Shown here: one piece after another, positions 51,135 to 59,444 of the stretch
How positions within the stretch are numbered: the stretch's first letter is position 1
How the letters are laid out: each line of letters opens with the position of its first letter
NCBI RefSeq assembly: GCF_002159265.1
Contig: NZ_NFHG01000004.1
Coordinates: 62,001 to 126,000, forward strand
Direction: 5' to 3'
Source: Flavonifractor sp. An82
GTDB lineage: Bacteria; Bacillota; Clostridia; Oscillospirales; Oscillospiraceae
Length of the DNA stretch: 64,000 bases
The notes under the pieces: model-generated
Database searches by the model: none
What the model was told of the DNA's origin: nothing
The model's input: the letters and a program-made list of their open reading frames with translations, nothing else
Translations under genes and position numbers: made by a program

Positions 51135-52532
51135 ATGGCAACTCCCGATACGCTGCAAAATCAAGATGGCTTTAAGTCCCAATTTGGCTTTATCATGGCC
51201 GCTGTGGGCTCCTGCGTGGGCATGGCGAACGTGTGGCGCTTCCCCATGCTGGTCTCCCGGTACGGCGGTTTGACCTTTCTGATCCCCTACTTCATCTTCG
51301 CGGTCATCATCTGCCAGTCCGGTATGATGGAGGAGTTCTCCTTGGGCCGCTGGGCCAAGAGCGGCCCCTCCGGCGCTTTTGGCAAGGCCATGGAGAACGG
51401 CGGACATTCCAGACGTTTGGGTGAGTGGATTGGCGGCGTTCCCGTGCTGGGTTCCCTGTTGCTGGCCATCGGCTACTCCGTGGTCATGGGCTGGGTGTTC
51501 TACTACGTCAAAATGGCCATTACCGGCGAGTTGACCGCTATGGGCACCGACATGAACGTCATCGGCGGCACTTTTGGTGCTGTGGCCCCTGAGGCAGATA
51601 GCCTGCCCGAGGCCTTGCAGATGACCTTCTCTACCGGCGGCGCCAACAACCTGTGGATCATTATCGGCATCGTGGTCTCCCTGCTCATCATGCTGGCCGG
51701 CGTCTCCGGCGGCATTGAGGCCTCCTGCAAGATCATGCTCCCCATCCTGTACGCCCTCTTCGTGGTGTTGGCTGTGGTTATGATCTTCATTCCCGGCACC
51801 TCCGGCGGCTACAGCTACATCTTTACCTTGGACCCCAAGGGCCTGCTCAATCCCGAGGTGTGGGTCTACGCCTTCGGCCAGTGCTTCTTCTCCCTGTCGG
51901 TGGCAGGCTCCGGCTCCGTGGTGTACGGCTCCTACCTGGGCAAGGATGTGAAGATCCGCCAGTCCGCAATCATCTGCGCCATTCTGGATACCTCCTGCGC
52001 CCTGCTGGCCATGCTGGTCATCATCCCCGCCATGGCCTCCACCGGCACGGTGGACCTGGGCAACGGTGGCCCCGGCCTGATGTTCATCTATGTGCTCCCC
52101 GTGTTCAACAGCATGGGCGGCATTGCCAGACTGATCGTGATTTTCTTCTATGTGGCCATCCTCTTTGCCGGCGTCTCCTCGGTTATCAACCTGTTTGAGA
52201 CTCCCGTCAACTTCCTCCAGCAGCAGTTGCACCTGAAGCGTTGGATGGCGGTCGGCCTCATCCATGTTGTGGGCGTGGTGGTAGCCCTGCTCATCCAGCC
52301 CTGGACCTCCCAGTGGATGGACATGGTCTCCATCTACATCCTGCCGCTGGGTGCGCTCACCGCCGGTATTATGTACTTCTGGGTCATGAAGAAGGATACC
52401 GCTCTGGCTGCCGTCAACGAGGGTTCGCCCAAGCCTGTGGGCGGATGGTTCCTCCCCTTCGGCAAGTATGTCTTTGTTCCTCTGTGCGTGCTCTGCTTCG
52501 TGCTGGGCATCGCCTGGGGCGGCATCGGCTGA
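51135..52532 (+). CDS. Sodium-dependent NSS/SNF transporter (tryptophan transporter-like)
   Basis: A 465-residue Na+ symporter with eleven to twelve helices. The NSS start is intact: SQFGFIMAAVGSCVGMANVWRFPML (the G-x-G-N-x-W-R-F Na1/Na2 site). CQSGMMEEFSLGRWA replaces the usual PxFLxE-type segment, and a later SLSVAGSGSVVYGSYL matches helix 6. It follows tryptophanase and, as with TnaT of Symbiobacterium, is likely to import tryptophan or another aromatic amino acid. RBS GAGAGG. Confidence 0.88.
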   Translation: MATPDTLQNQDGFKSQFGFIMAAVGSCVGMANVWRFPMLVSRYGGLTFLIPYFIFAVIICQSGMMEEFSLGRWAKSGPSGAFGKAMENGGHSRRLGEWIGGVPVLGSLLLAIGYSVVMGWVFYYVKMAITGELTAMGTDMNVIGGTFGAVAPEADSLPEALQMTFSTGGANNLWIIIGIVVSLLIMLAGVSGGIEASCKIMLPILYALFVVLAVVMIFIPGTSGGYSYIFTLDPKGLLNPEVWVYAFGQCFFSLSVAGSGSVVYGSYLGKDVKIRQSAIICAILDTSCALLAMLVIIPAMASTGTVDLGNGGPGLMFIYVLPVFNSMGGIARLIVIFFYVAILFAGVSSVINLFETPVNFLQQQLHLKRWMAVGLIHVVGVVVALLIQPWTSQWMDMVSIYILPLGALTAGIMYFWVMKKDTALAAVNEGSPKPVGGWFLPFGKYVFVPLCVLCFVLGIAWGGIG

Positions 52533-52567
52533 TTCGAGGCAGCGCAAGCCGCATGATATGTGAAAAG

Positions 52568-52604
52568 AGGACCGGAACTCCAAAGGAGTTCCGGTCCTTT
52601 TTTG
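52568..52604 (+). terminator. Terminator of the NSS transporter gene
   Basis: 14-bp arms AGGACCGGAACTCC, AAA loop, then six T bases. Confidence 0.9.
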
Positions 52605-52635
52605 CGTTTTAGAAGGGAGACCAAGATCATGACTG

Positions 52636-52664
52636 TTGGCAGGGAACTGAAAATGTGCTATCAT
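52636..52664 (+). promoter_or_regulatory. Promoter of the mutarotase gene
   Basis: TTGGCA and TATCAT with a 17-base spacer. Confidence 0.65.
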
Positions 52665-52732
52665 TACAACCGAAATATGAATACCGGGACAGGGCCGAAA
52701 CAGCGGCTTTTGTCCCCAGAGAAAGGCGTTGC

Positions 52733-53761
52733 ATGATGGCTGAGTGGACAAGAGAACCCTTTGGCGTGACTGCCGGGGGGGAGCAGGTGGACCAGTGGAC
52801 CGCGGTGGCGGGCAGCTATACGGTAAAAATCCTGACCTACGGCGGTATCCTCCGCAGCTTTCTGGCAGACGACCGGGATGTGGTGCTGGGGTGTGACACC
52901 CTGGCCGATTACGAGAAGCAGGACAAGTACTTCGGCGCCCTGGTGGGCCGGGTGGCCAACCGTATCGGCGGGGCAGCCTTTGATCTGAATGGGCAGCACT
53001 ATACCCTGGCGGTAAACAACGGCCCAAACTGTCTCCACGGCGGCATCCGGGGCTTTAACCAGGCGGTATGGGAGGCCCGGATCCATGAGGGGAAGCTGGA
53101 GCTGACCCACACCAGCCCCGACGGGGAGGAGGGCTTTCCCGGTACCCTGGAGGTGCGGGTAAGCTATGACCTGACTGCCGACGGGGCCCTCACCCTGGAC
53201 TACTGGGCCAGGAGCGACAAGGACACCCTCTGCAATCTGACCAACCACAGTTACTTCAACCTGATGGGCCATGCCCACGGCTCCCTGGAGGGGCAGCGGA
53301 TCCAGATCTATGCCAGCGCCATTACAGAGAACGACGCCGACAGCACCCCCACCGGCGCTCTGCTGGCGGTGGAGGGCACCCCCTTTGATCTGCGCATCCC
53401 CCGGGAGTTTTTGCAGGGACTGGCTATGGAGCATCCCCAGCTGACCCTGGGCAACGGCTATGACCACAATTTTGTGCTGCGCACCCTGCCGGTGTCCGCT
53501 CTGGGACTGGCGGCCCGTGCCATGGGCGGCGGCTTGTGCCTGGAGTGCTATACCACCCAGCCCGGCCTCCAGCTCTATACCGCCAACTATCTGGATGGCG
53601 ACCCGGGTAAGGACGGGGCGATGTACGGCCCCCGGTCGGCCTTCTGCCTGGAGACCCAGGGATGGCCGGACGCCATCCACCACAATGCCTTCCCCAGCCC
53701 TATCCTGCGGGCGGGAGAGGAATACCGGCACACTACAGTGTACCGGCTTGCCACCGTTTAA
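52733..53761 (+). CDS. galM: Aldose 1-epimerase (galactose mutarotase)
   Basis: A 342-residue GalM: YFGALVGRVANRIGGAAF, catalytic His motifs in NGPNCLHGGIRGFNQAVW (about 103) and CNLTNHSYFNLMGH (about 178), DTP-like DSTPTGALL, and the base Glu in SAFCLETQGWPDA (about 308). It interconverts anomers of galactose or glucose for uptake into the Leloir route. Monocistronic, between two terminators. Two adjacent ATGs (52733 and 52736) are possible starts. Confidence 0.93.
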   Translation: MMAEWTREPFGVTAGGEQVDQWTAVAGSYTVKILTYGGILRSFLADDRDVVLGCDTLADYEKQDKYFGALVGRVANRIGGAAFDLNGQHYTLAVNNGPNCLHGGIRGFNQAVWEARIHEGKLELTHTSPDGEEGFPGTLEVRVSYDLTADGALTLDYWARSDKDTLCNLTNHSYFNLMGHAHGSLEGQRIQIYASAITENDADSTPTGALLAVEGTPFDLRIPREFLQGLAMEHPQLTLGNGYDHNFVLRTLPVSALGLAARAMGGGLCLECYTTQPGLQLYTANYLDGDPGKDGAMYGPRSAFCLETQGWPDAIHHNAFPSPILRAGEEYRHTTVYRLATV

Positions 53762-53777
53762 CACAACCGATACAGGC

Positions 53778-53815
53778 AAAGCCGGCCTGCCCTTGGGGGC
53801 AGGCCGGCTTTTTTG
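53778..53815. terminator. Bidirectional terminator after galM
   Basis: 15-bp perfect arms AAAGCCGGCCTGCCC, TTGG loop, T run. Confidence 0.9.
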
Positions 53816-53818
53816 TGG

Positions 53819-54772
53819 TCAGAGGGTTTCGGTAGTCAGCAGCTCCTCCCGTTCTGCATCCAGGGGAGCGCGGCGGGCCTCCAGTTCCTGGGCGGCGGTG
53901 TCCAGGGCGCGGAGGGCGGCGGTCAGCTTCATGCGGATCTCGGAGACTCGTTCCTGGGCCTTTTTGATGCCGGACTGGACAAACCAGTCGGAAAAAATAT
54001 CGTCAAAAAAATAGTCGGCAAAGGTGGCGAAGGGACCGATCTGGATGTTGGGGACCTGGATATCGCTGATGTCGGCCAGCTCGGTGCGGAAGTCGCACAG
54101 GGCCCGCTGGGCCGCCCGGATGCTGGACTGTGCGCTGTCCAAATGGTCGTGCTTGGCCATGTTGACAATGAGACCGCCCCCCAGCATATCCCAGGTACCA
54201 AAGCCACGAGCGGCGTCCAGGTTGTCCTGGACATAACCCAGCAGGCGCTTGACATTCTGCCCGGCGGAGATGGCCTCGTTCAGCTCTTTTTGCTGGTGTC
54301 TCAGTTCACTTAGCTGCCCGTCCAGCTCCGCCAGCCGGGCGCCCCGCTGGCCGCCCATGGATTTGATGAGCTCCGCCTTCTCTGCCAGCAGCTGTTCCAC
54401 CTTCCGGGGTGAACAGGTCAGCCCGTCCCGCTCCCGGATCAGGTCGGTCAGCTTTGCTTCCAGATATTCCAGGTCGGATCTGGCCTGGTCGTATTGAAAT
54501 TTGGCGGCCAGAGCCTCCCGGCGTTCCCGGTCCAGCCGCTCCTTCCTATCCCCGGTGAGGGAGAGCAGCAGGGCGCGCAGTCCCCCCTTTTCCAGCTGAT
54601 CCACATCGTCCTGTTCTTTCCGGAACACCCTGGCGGTTTCCTCCACCCTGGCCTGCCGTTCTTCCCGCTGGCGGTACAGCTCATCCATCTGGGCGGTGAG
54701 TTTGGCGTGGCGGGCCTGGGCAGCGGTCAGTTCCTCAATGGCGCGGTCTATCTCGCAAAGCTGCTGATTCAT
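53819..54772 (-). CDS. Coiled-coil protein of unknown function
   Basis: A 317-residue soluble protein, mainly helical. Residues 1-190 are heptad-rich coiled coil (ELTAAQARHAKLTAQMDELY, QLSELRHQQKELNEAIS); a Gly/Leu region (TWDMLGGGLIVNMAKHDHLD, about 215-235) interrupts it, followed by a helical end. It has no signal peptide or membrane helix. The ATG at 54772 has AGGGAGGAG upstream. No family assigned; the central motif recalls uncharacterised Firmicutes stress-type coiled-coil proteins. Confidence 0.65.
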   Translation of the reverse strand: MNQQLCEIDRAIEELTAAQARHAKLTAQMDELYRQREERQARVEETARVFRKEQDDVDQLEKGGLRALLLSLTGDRKERLDRERREALAAKFQYDQARSDLEYLEAKLTDLIRERDGLTCSPRKVEQLLAEKAELIKSMGGQRGARLAELDGQLSELRHQQKELNEAISAGQNVKRLLGYVQDNLDAARGFGTWDMLGGGLIVNMAKHDHLDSAQSSIRAAQRALCDFRTELADISDIQVPNIQIGPFATFADYFFDDIFSDWFVQSGIKKAQERVSEIRMKLTAALRALDTAAQELEARRAPLDAEREELLTTETL

Positions 54773-54897
54773 GGCGCTTCTCCTCCCTTTCTCACTGATC
54801 TTACACAGGTGGACGGCGGAAAGCAAGGGGATATGCTGGACTTGCGGGGCAAAAACGGGTAAAATATTGGTTACAATCCTGTGCAAAGGAGAACCGT

Positions 54898-57063
54898 ATG
54901 GATACCATCATTCAGATCCTGGCCAAAGAACTGGGCCAGAAGGAGACATACATTCAGAACGTGGTGACCCTCATTGACGAGGGCAACACCATTCCCTTTA
55001 TTGCCCGCTACCGCAAGGAGCTCCACGGGGCCATGGACGACACCACCCTGCGCACCCTGGCCGACCGGCTGCAATACCTGCGCAATCTGGACAAGCGGCG
55101 GGAAGAGGTCAAAAGCACCATTGAGGCCCAGGGCAGGCTGACCGAGGAGCTGGCCGCCGCCATTGACGGGGCGGCCACCCTGGCGGAGGTGGAGGACCTA
55201 TACCTGCCCTACAAGCCCAAGCGGCGCACCCGGGCCACCATGGCTAAGGAAAAGGGGCTGGAGCCCCTGGCCATGGCTCTGTTTGCCATGGGCGCCCCGG
55301 TGGAGCCCCAGACCCTGGCCGAGGGGTATGTGGATCCGGAGAAGGGTGTGGAGACGGTGGAGGACGCCCTCCAGGGGGCCAGCGACATCATCGCTGAGGC
55401 CATCTCTGACGACGCTGCTGTCCGCAAGAGCCTGCGGGAGCTCTATCTTCGCCGGGGCATGCTGGTCTCCAAAGCGGTGGACAAGGAGCCGGAGGACAGT
55501 GTCTACCGCCTGTACTACGATTTTCAGACTCCGGTGGGGAAGGCCATGGGCCATCAGGTGCTGGCCATCAACCGGGGCGAGCGGGAGGATATCCTGAAGG
55601 TTGGGGTGGAACTGGACGGCGAGACCGCCCGCATCGCGGTGCGCCGGGCTGTGGTGCCAGGCCGGGCGGCCATGGAATTTGTCCGGGCGGCGGCGGACGA
55701 CGCCTGGGACCGGCTGCTCAGGCCCTCCCTGGAGCGGGAGATCCGCAATACCCTTACCGAGCAGGCCAACGAGGGAGCCATCCACAACTTCGGCCTCAAC
55801 CTGAAGCCTCTGCTGATGCAGCCGCCGGTGAAGGGCTTTGTCACCATGGGCCTGGACCCGGGCTACCGTAACGGCTGCAAGGTGGCGGTGGTGGACGGCA
55901 CCGGCAAGGTGCTGGACACGGCGGTGGTATACCCCACCTTTAATGAAAAGAAAAAGCAGGAAGCCATTGATATCCTGTCCAGGCTTATCCGCAAACACGG
56001 GGTGGCCCACATCGCCATCGGCAATGGCACCGCTAGCCGGGAGACCGAGCAGATGGCGGTGGAGATGATCCGCAAGCTGGGGGGCGGGGTAAGCTACATG
56101 ATCGTCAACGAGGCGGGAGCCTCGGTATATTCCGCCTCCAAGCTAGCCGCCGAGGAGTTCCCCGACTACGATGTGAATCTGAGAAGCGCCGTGTCCATCG
56201 CACGGCGGCTCCAGGACCCCCTGGCCGAGCTGGTGAAGATTGATCCCAAGTCCATCGGCGTGGGCCAGTACCAGCACGACATGCCCCAGGCCCGGCTGGG
56301 CGAGACTCTGGGAGGCGTGGTAGAGGACTGCGTTAACGCGGTGGGTGTGGACCTGAACACCGCCTCCGCGCCCCTGCTGGCCTATGTGGCGGGGCTGAAC
56401 AACACTACTGCCAAGAATATCGTCAAGTACCGGGAGGAGAACGGAGCCTTCACCACCCGGAAGGGAGTACTCAAGGTGCCCAAGCTGGGGCCCAAGGCCT
56501 TTGAGCAGTGCGCCGGCTTCCTGCGGGTGCCCGAAAGCAAAAACGTGCTGGACCACACCGGCGTCCACCCGGAGAGCTATGAGGCGGCCCAGAAGCTGCT
56601 GGAGCTGTGCGGTTACACTCTGAAGGACGTGGCGGCGGGGGTCATCGGAGAACTGGACCAGCGGGTACAGGCCTGCGGCAGAGAGAAGGCGGCAGAGGCC
56701 TGCGGCGTGGGCCTGCCTACCCTGGAGGATATTGTGAAGGAACTGCTCAAGCCGGGCCGTGACCCCCGGGACGAGCTGCCCAAGCCTATCCTGCGCACCG
56801 ACGTGATGGAGATGAAGGACCTACGCCCGGGGATGGAACTCACCGGTACGGTGCGCAACGTCATCGACTTTGGCGTGTTTGTGGATATCGGTGTCCATCA
56901 GGACGGTCTGGTCCACATCTCCCAGCTGTCCAATCGCCGGGTGCGCCATCCCAGCGAGGTGTGCGCCGTGGGAGATATCGTCACCGTGTGGGTGCTGGAT
57001 GTGGACGAGAAGAAAAAGCGCATCTCCCTGACCATGAAGAAGCCCAAGGAGGGAACGGTATGA
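54898..57063 (+). CDS. tex: Tex-family S1 RNA-binding protein
   Basis: A 721-residue Tex protein, an Spt6 relative acting in transcription and RNA metabolism. Domains: N-terminal helical part with TIPFIARYRKELHGAMDD (about 32), YqgF/RNaseH-like core (VTMGLDPGYRNGCKVAVVD, about 317), HtH pair (LNNTTAKNIVKYREENGAF, about 500), and C-terminal S1 domain (LRPGMELTGTVRNVIDFGVF, about 642-715). Full length. RBS AAAGGAG. Its stop overlaps the metallopeptidase start (ATGA). Confidence 0.95.
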   Translation: MDTIIQILAKELGQKETYIQNVVTLIDEGNTIPFIARYRKELHGAMDDTTLRTLADRLQYLRNLDKRREEVKSTIEAQGRLTEELAAAIDGAATLAEVEDLYLPYKPKRRTRATMAKEKGLEPLAMALFAMGAPVEPQTLAEGYVDPEKGVETVEDALQGASDIIAEAISDDAAVRKSLRELYLRRGMLVSKAVDKEPEDSVYRLYYDFQTPVGKAMGHQVLAINRGEREDILKVGVELDGETARIAVRRAVVPGRAAMEFVRAAADDAWDRLLRPSLEREIRNTLTEQANEGAIHNFGLNLKPLLMQPPVKGFVTMGLDPGYRNGCKVAVVDGTGKVLDTAVVYPTFNEKKKQEAIDILSRLIRKHGVAHIAIGNGTASRETEQMAVEMIRKLGGGVSYMIVNEAGASVYSASKLAAEEFPDYDVNLRSAVSIARRLQDPLAELVKIDPKSIGVGQYQHDMPQARLGETLGGVVEDCVNAVGVDLNTASAPLLAYVAGLNNTTAKNIVKYREENGAFTTRKGVLKVPKLGPKAFEQCAGFLRVPESKNVLDHTGVHPESYEAAQKLLELCGYTLKDVAAGVIGELDQRVQACGREKAAEACGVGLPTLEDIVKELLKPGRDPRDELPKPILRTDVMEMKDLRPGMELTGTVRNVIDFGVFVDIGVHQDGLVHISQLSNRRVRHPSEVCAVGDIVTVWVLDVDEKKKRISLTMKKPKEGTV

Positions 57064-57434
57064 TCCTCAGCTTTGATGAGGTGGGTGACCTGCTGGACCA
57101 GATGGCGGAGGAGTTCCCCGAGGAGTTCTACCGGGACCTGAACGGAGGCATCTCCCTGCTGCCCGAGGCCAAAAAGGACCCGGAGGGCGGCGATATCTAC
57201 ATTATGGGCGAGTATTGCAACGACATGATGGGCAAGTATATCAATCTCTATTACGGCTCCTTTGCCGAGCAGGCCAAGTGGGAGCGGTGGACCGAAGAGG
57301 AATGGGAGGAGGAACTCTATACCACCCTGGCCCACGAGTTTACCCACCATGTGGAGGGCCTGGCCGGCGAGCGGGGCCTGGAGATCAAGGACGAGCTGGA
57401 GATGGAGCAGTACCGGCAGGAACGGAGATCATGA
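57060..57434 (+). CDS. Zincin-like metallopeptidase family protein
   Basis: A 124-residue protein with the zinc motif HEFTHH (HExxH at about residues 98-102) inside LYTTLAHEFTHHVEGLAG. This is the short zincin-like family (MMP/pfam06262-type), function unknown. The ATG lies in the ATGA overlap with tex, so it is translationally coupled to Tex. It ends just before a strong terminator. Confidence 0.8.
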   Translation: MILSFDEVGDLLDQMAEEFPEEFYRDLNGGISLLPEAKKDPEGGDIYIMGEYCNDMMGKYINLYYGSFAEQAKWERWTEEEWEEELYTTLAHEFTHHVEGLAGERGLEIKDELEMEQYRQERRS

Positions 57435-57435
57435 C

Positions 57436-57470
57436 AAAAGCGGCGGACGCTATGCGTCCGCCGCTTTTTT
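57436..57470. terminator. Bidirectional terminator after the metallopeptidase gene
   Basis: 15-bp arms AAAAGCGGCGGACGC, TAT loop, T run. Confidence 0.9.
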
Positions 57471-57502
57471 GTGGTCTGTGCCGTTGTGCCGGGGTATCCA
57501 GG

Positions 57503-57862
57503 TCATAAGACGACCCCGTAGCGCTGGGCCAGCTCCTGCAGGCCCTCCTGCAGCTCCTGCCGGTCAAAGCCGGCCTGGTCCAGCTGCTGGTCGGTGAGGG
57601 CGTTGGCCCGGGTGTAGAAGTCCACCGCCACCTCCAGATAGCGCAGGTCGCTCCAGTCGCTCTCCTGAAAGAGCAGATCCTCGCCGGCTCCCACATCGCC
57701 GGCGGCCAGCAGCTCTACCAGCCGGAGGTGGAGGGTATCCAGGGCGGTGTCCTCTTCTGCGCCGGTAGGGAGGTAGTCGGGGGAGTCCTTTTTCAGGACC
57801 AGCTTGGACAGAGAACGGGCCAGCCCGTCCACCTGCCGCAGCATCCAGTCATCGGTCAGCAT
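57503..57862 (-). CDS. DUF6483-like protein
   Basis: A 119-residue helical acidic protein (DDWMLRQVDGLARSLSKLVL at the N-terminus; LLAAGDVGAGEDLLF in the middle), resembling the small DUF6483 family of Clostridia, function unknown. It starts 15 bases after the stop of the LexA-like repressor gene, with AAAGGAG upstream, so the two form an operon. Confidence 0.6.
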   Translation of the reverse strand: MLTDDWMLRQVDGLARSLSKLVLKKDSPDYLPTGAEEDTALDTLHLRLVELLAAGDVGAGEDLLFQESDWSDLRYLEVAVDFYTRANALTDQQLDQAGFDRQELQEGLQELAQRYGVVL

Positions 57863-57877
57863 GGTATCGCTCCTTTG

Positions 57878-58507
57878 TCAGAGTTCCCGCACCAGCTTGA
57901 CGGCTACGCCGACGATGCGGGCCAGCCCCTGCTCAAAGTCCCGCAGGGGGATGATCTTGGGCTCATAGTAGGGATTTTCCGGCTGGAGGATCACCATGCC
58001 CTTCTGGCAGCGGAAGCGCTTCAGGGTGGCGTCCTCTCCGTCCACCAGGCAGGCCACGATCTGGCCGTTTTCCGCCGTGGACTGCCGCCGGATGAGCACC
58101 AGGTCCCCGTCCCGGATGCCGGCATTGATCATGCTGTCACCGGTGACCCGCAGATAGAAGTGCTCCTCCGGGTCGGGCACGTCGGCGGCGGCGTAGCCCT
58201 CGATCTGCTGGCTTGCCAGAATGGGGGTACCCGCCCGGATGACCCCAAGAATGGGGACCACCGGCTCCCGGTGGGCAGGGCAGGGAGGCTGGCGGGGGAC
58301 GTTGAACCCCTGCAGCCACAGCGGGTCCACCCCCAGGGAGCGGGCAATGGCGGCAGCGGTGCCGATTTTGGGCTCACGCTGGCCCAGGACATAGCGGTTC
58401 AGGGTCTGGGGATTCATATTCAGCCGGTCCCCCAGATGCTCATAGCTGAGGCCGGACTCCTCCATCAGGCTGCGCAGACGGGCGCCGAAGGTGCTCTCCT
58501 GCTCCAT
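57878..58507 (-). CDS. LexA-like (XRE HTH + S24 peptidase) repressor
   Basis: A 209-residue self-cleaving repressor. N-terminal XRE helix-turn-helix (about 10-65; SGLSYEHLGDRLNMNPQTLNRY). C-terminal S24 domain: the cleavage site Ala-Gly in GVIRAGTPI, catalytic Ser in TGDSMINAGI and Lys in DATLKRF. The arrangement is that of phage CI and HdiR-type repressors, which respond to DNA damage via RecA. It probably represses itself: operator-like repeats overlap its promoter. ATG 58507 follows AGGAGGG. No phage genes adjoin it. Confidence 0.88.
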   Translation of the reverse strand: MEQESTFGARLRSLMEESGLSYEHLGDRLNMNPQTLNRYVLGQREPKIGTAAAIARSLGVDPLWLQGFNVPRQPPCPAHREPVVPILGVIRAGTPILASQQIEGYAAADVPDPEEHFYLRVTGDSMINAGIRDGDLVLIRRQSTAENGQIVACLVDGEDATLKRFRCQKGMVILQPENPYYEPKIIPLRDFEQGLARIVGVAVKLVREL

Positions 58508-58539
58508 ACCGTTTTCCCTCCTGTCCAATTTGTGGGTCT

Positions 58540-58568
58540 ATTCTACCACATTTTATCACCAAACGCAA
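58540..58568 (-). promoter_or_regulatory. Promoter of the LexA-like repressor gene
   Basis: TTGCGT and TAGAAT with a 17-base spacer on the minus strand; the operator-like TTTGGTGATAAA lies in the spacer. Confidence 0.75.
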
Positions 58569-58675
58569 CATGCTTCGACAAAAAATGATTGACTTTTATC
58601 TCCGTTTGGTGTTATTATAACCGTGCAATGGAACGAAAGTTCCATATCTGGATGAGTTTATCACCAATCGGAGAT
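58552..58675. promoter_or_regulatory. Three operator-like repeats in the repressor control region
   Basis: TTTATCACCAAACG (58552-58565), the inverted CGTTTGGTGTTATTA (from 58603) and TTTATCACCAATCG (58657-58670) share one core. The second and third also form a longer inverted pair, ATCTCCGTTTGGTG against CACCAATCGGAGAT. The middle site overlaps a plus-strand promoter-like TTGACT (58589) and TATTAT (58613). Confidence 0.65.
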
Positions 58676-58706
58676 TAAATTCTCCAAAGGGGGCGTGAGG
58701 GAGGTG

Positions 58707-58734
58707 AAAAATGCCCCGCCGGCTGGCGGGGCAT
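58707..58734 (-). terminator. Distal terminator of the tRNA operon
   Basis: 10-bp arms ATGCCCCGCC; on the minus strand followed by TTTTTC. Confidence 0.75.
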
Positions 58735-58750
58735 CAGATTGGGGGAAATA

Positions 58751-58780
58751 AAAAATGCCCCGCCGCTTGGCGAGACATTT
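58751..58780 (-). terminator. Proximal terminator of the tRNA operon
   Basis: On the minus strand an ATGTCTCGCC stem with G-T pairs and the loop AAGC, then TTTTTT, two bases after tRNA-Tyr. Confidence 0.8.
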
Positions 58781-58781
58781 T

Positions 58782-58866
58782 TGGTGGAGGAGGGTGGATT
58801 CGAACCACCGAAGCGAATCGCAACAGATTTACAGTCTGCCCCCTTTGGCCACTCGGGAACTCCTCC
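58782..58866 (-). tRNA. tRNA-Tyr (anticodon GTA)
   Basis: An 85-nt class II cloverleaf on the minus strand. Acceptor GGAGGAG pairs with CTCCTCC, the anticodon GTA is at 58830-58832, the long variable arm of tRNA-Tyr is present, the T-loop is GGTTCGAATCC, and CCA is encoded. It is cotranscribed with tRNA-Thr upstream. Confidence 0.93.
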
Positions 58867-58878
58867 ATATGAACTTGA

Positions 58879-58954
58879 TGGAGCTGGTGGACGGACTCGA
58901 ACCCCCGACCGGTTGATTACAAATCAACTGCTCTACCAACTGAGCTACACCAGC
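58879..58954 (-). tRNA. tRNA-Thr (anticodon TGT)
   Basis: A 76-nt cloverleaf on the minus strand: acceptor GCTGGTG with CACCAGC, D-arm AGCTCAGTTGGTAGAGC, anticodon TGT at 58919-58921, T-arm GGGGGTTCGAGTCC and encoded CCA. Twelve bases separate it from tRNA-Tyr. Confidence 0.95.
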
Positions 58955-59089
58955 ATACCAGCTCGTCCACAGCGAATGTTATTTTATCAGGGAGAAGGGG
59001 ATTTGTCAAGAGAAAAACAGATTTTTTTCAAAAAATTTTGGGGAGGAGTGGGTATCCAACCACGCGTGTGGACAGACCCGCTGCGGGAC

Positions 59090-59311
59090 ATGCAGCGGAT
59101 GCCGCCGACAGGGTGGTGCCGCCTCTGCGGCGGGGAGCTGTATGGGGAGGAGCGGGAAGTGTGCCCGTGCTGCCAGGCGGAGTTTAGAGACAGAGAAAAG
59201 GGGAAGGGCAATGACATTACAGGAGTTATCGGTACAATATCGGGTGGGGGCGGCCACCTTGCGCCAGCGTGTACGGCTGCTGGAGGACCGGAGGACCGCG
59301 GAGACGGATGA
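59090..59311 (+). CDS. Possible small zinc-ribbon protein
   Basis: A 73-residue frame with a convincing zinc-binding start (WCRLCGGELYGEEREVCPCC, two CxxC knuckles). There is no good ribosome site, and its last 100 bases overlap the next gene in another frame, where the encoded sequence looks like a shadow. It may be real but misbounded, or a chance frame. Confidence 0.35.
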   Translation: MQRMPPTGWCRLCGGELYGEEREVCPCCQAEFRDREKGKGNDITGVIGTISGGGGHLAPACTAAGGPEDRGDG

Positions 59312-59444
59312 GCATACCCGCCGTTTGCTGGAGGAGCGGATCCGTCATCTGGAGACCATGTGGCGGGAGGCCCGGGATTTGGCGGTGCTGTGCGAGCGCT
59401 ACTACGACAGGGGGTATCACTGCAATGTCCGGTACACGGTATAG
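59211..59444 (+). CDS. Small helical protein of unknown function
   Basis: A 77-residue, charged, coiled-coil-like protein (VGAATLRQRVRLLEDRR, RHLETMWREARDLAVLCERYY). RBS GGGGAAGGG precedes the ATG. Its 3' end overlaps the next gene by 20 bases. The pair resembles small accessory genes seen beside phage-type or plasmid-type sigma-4 activators; no family assigned. Confidence 0.6.
   Translation: MTLQELSVQYRVGAATLRQRVRLLEDRRTAETDEHTRRLLEERIRHLETMWREARDLAVLCERYYDRGYHCNVRYTV

Noticed and set aside
58711-58870. Short plus-strand frame after GGGAGGTG
   Set aside because: Its ATG lies in the tRNA terminator stem and it runs antisense through tRNA-Tyr; codons show no protein-like pattern.
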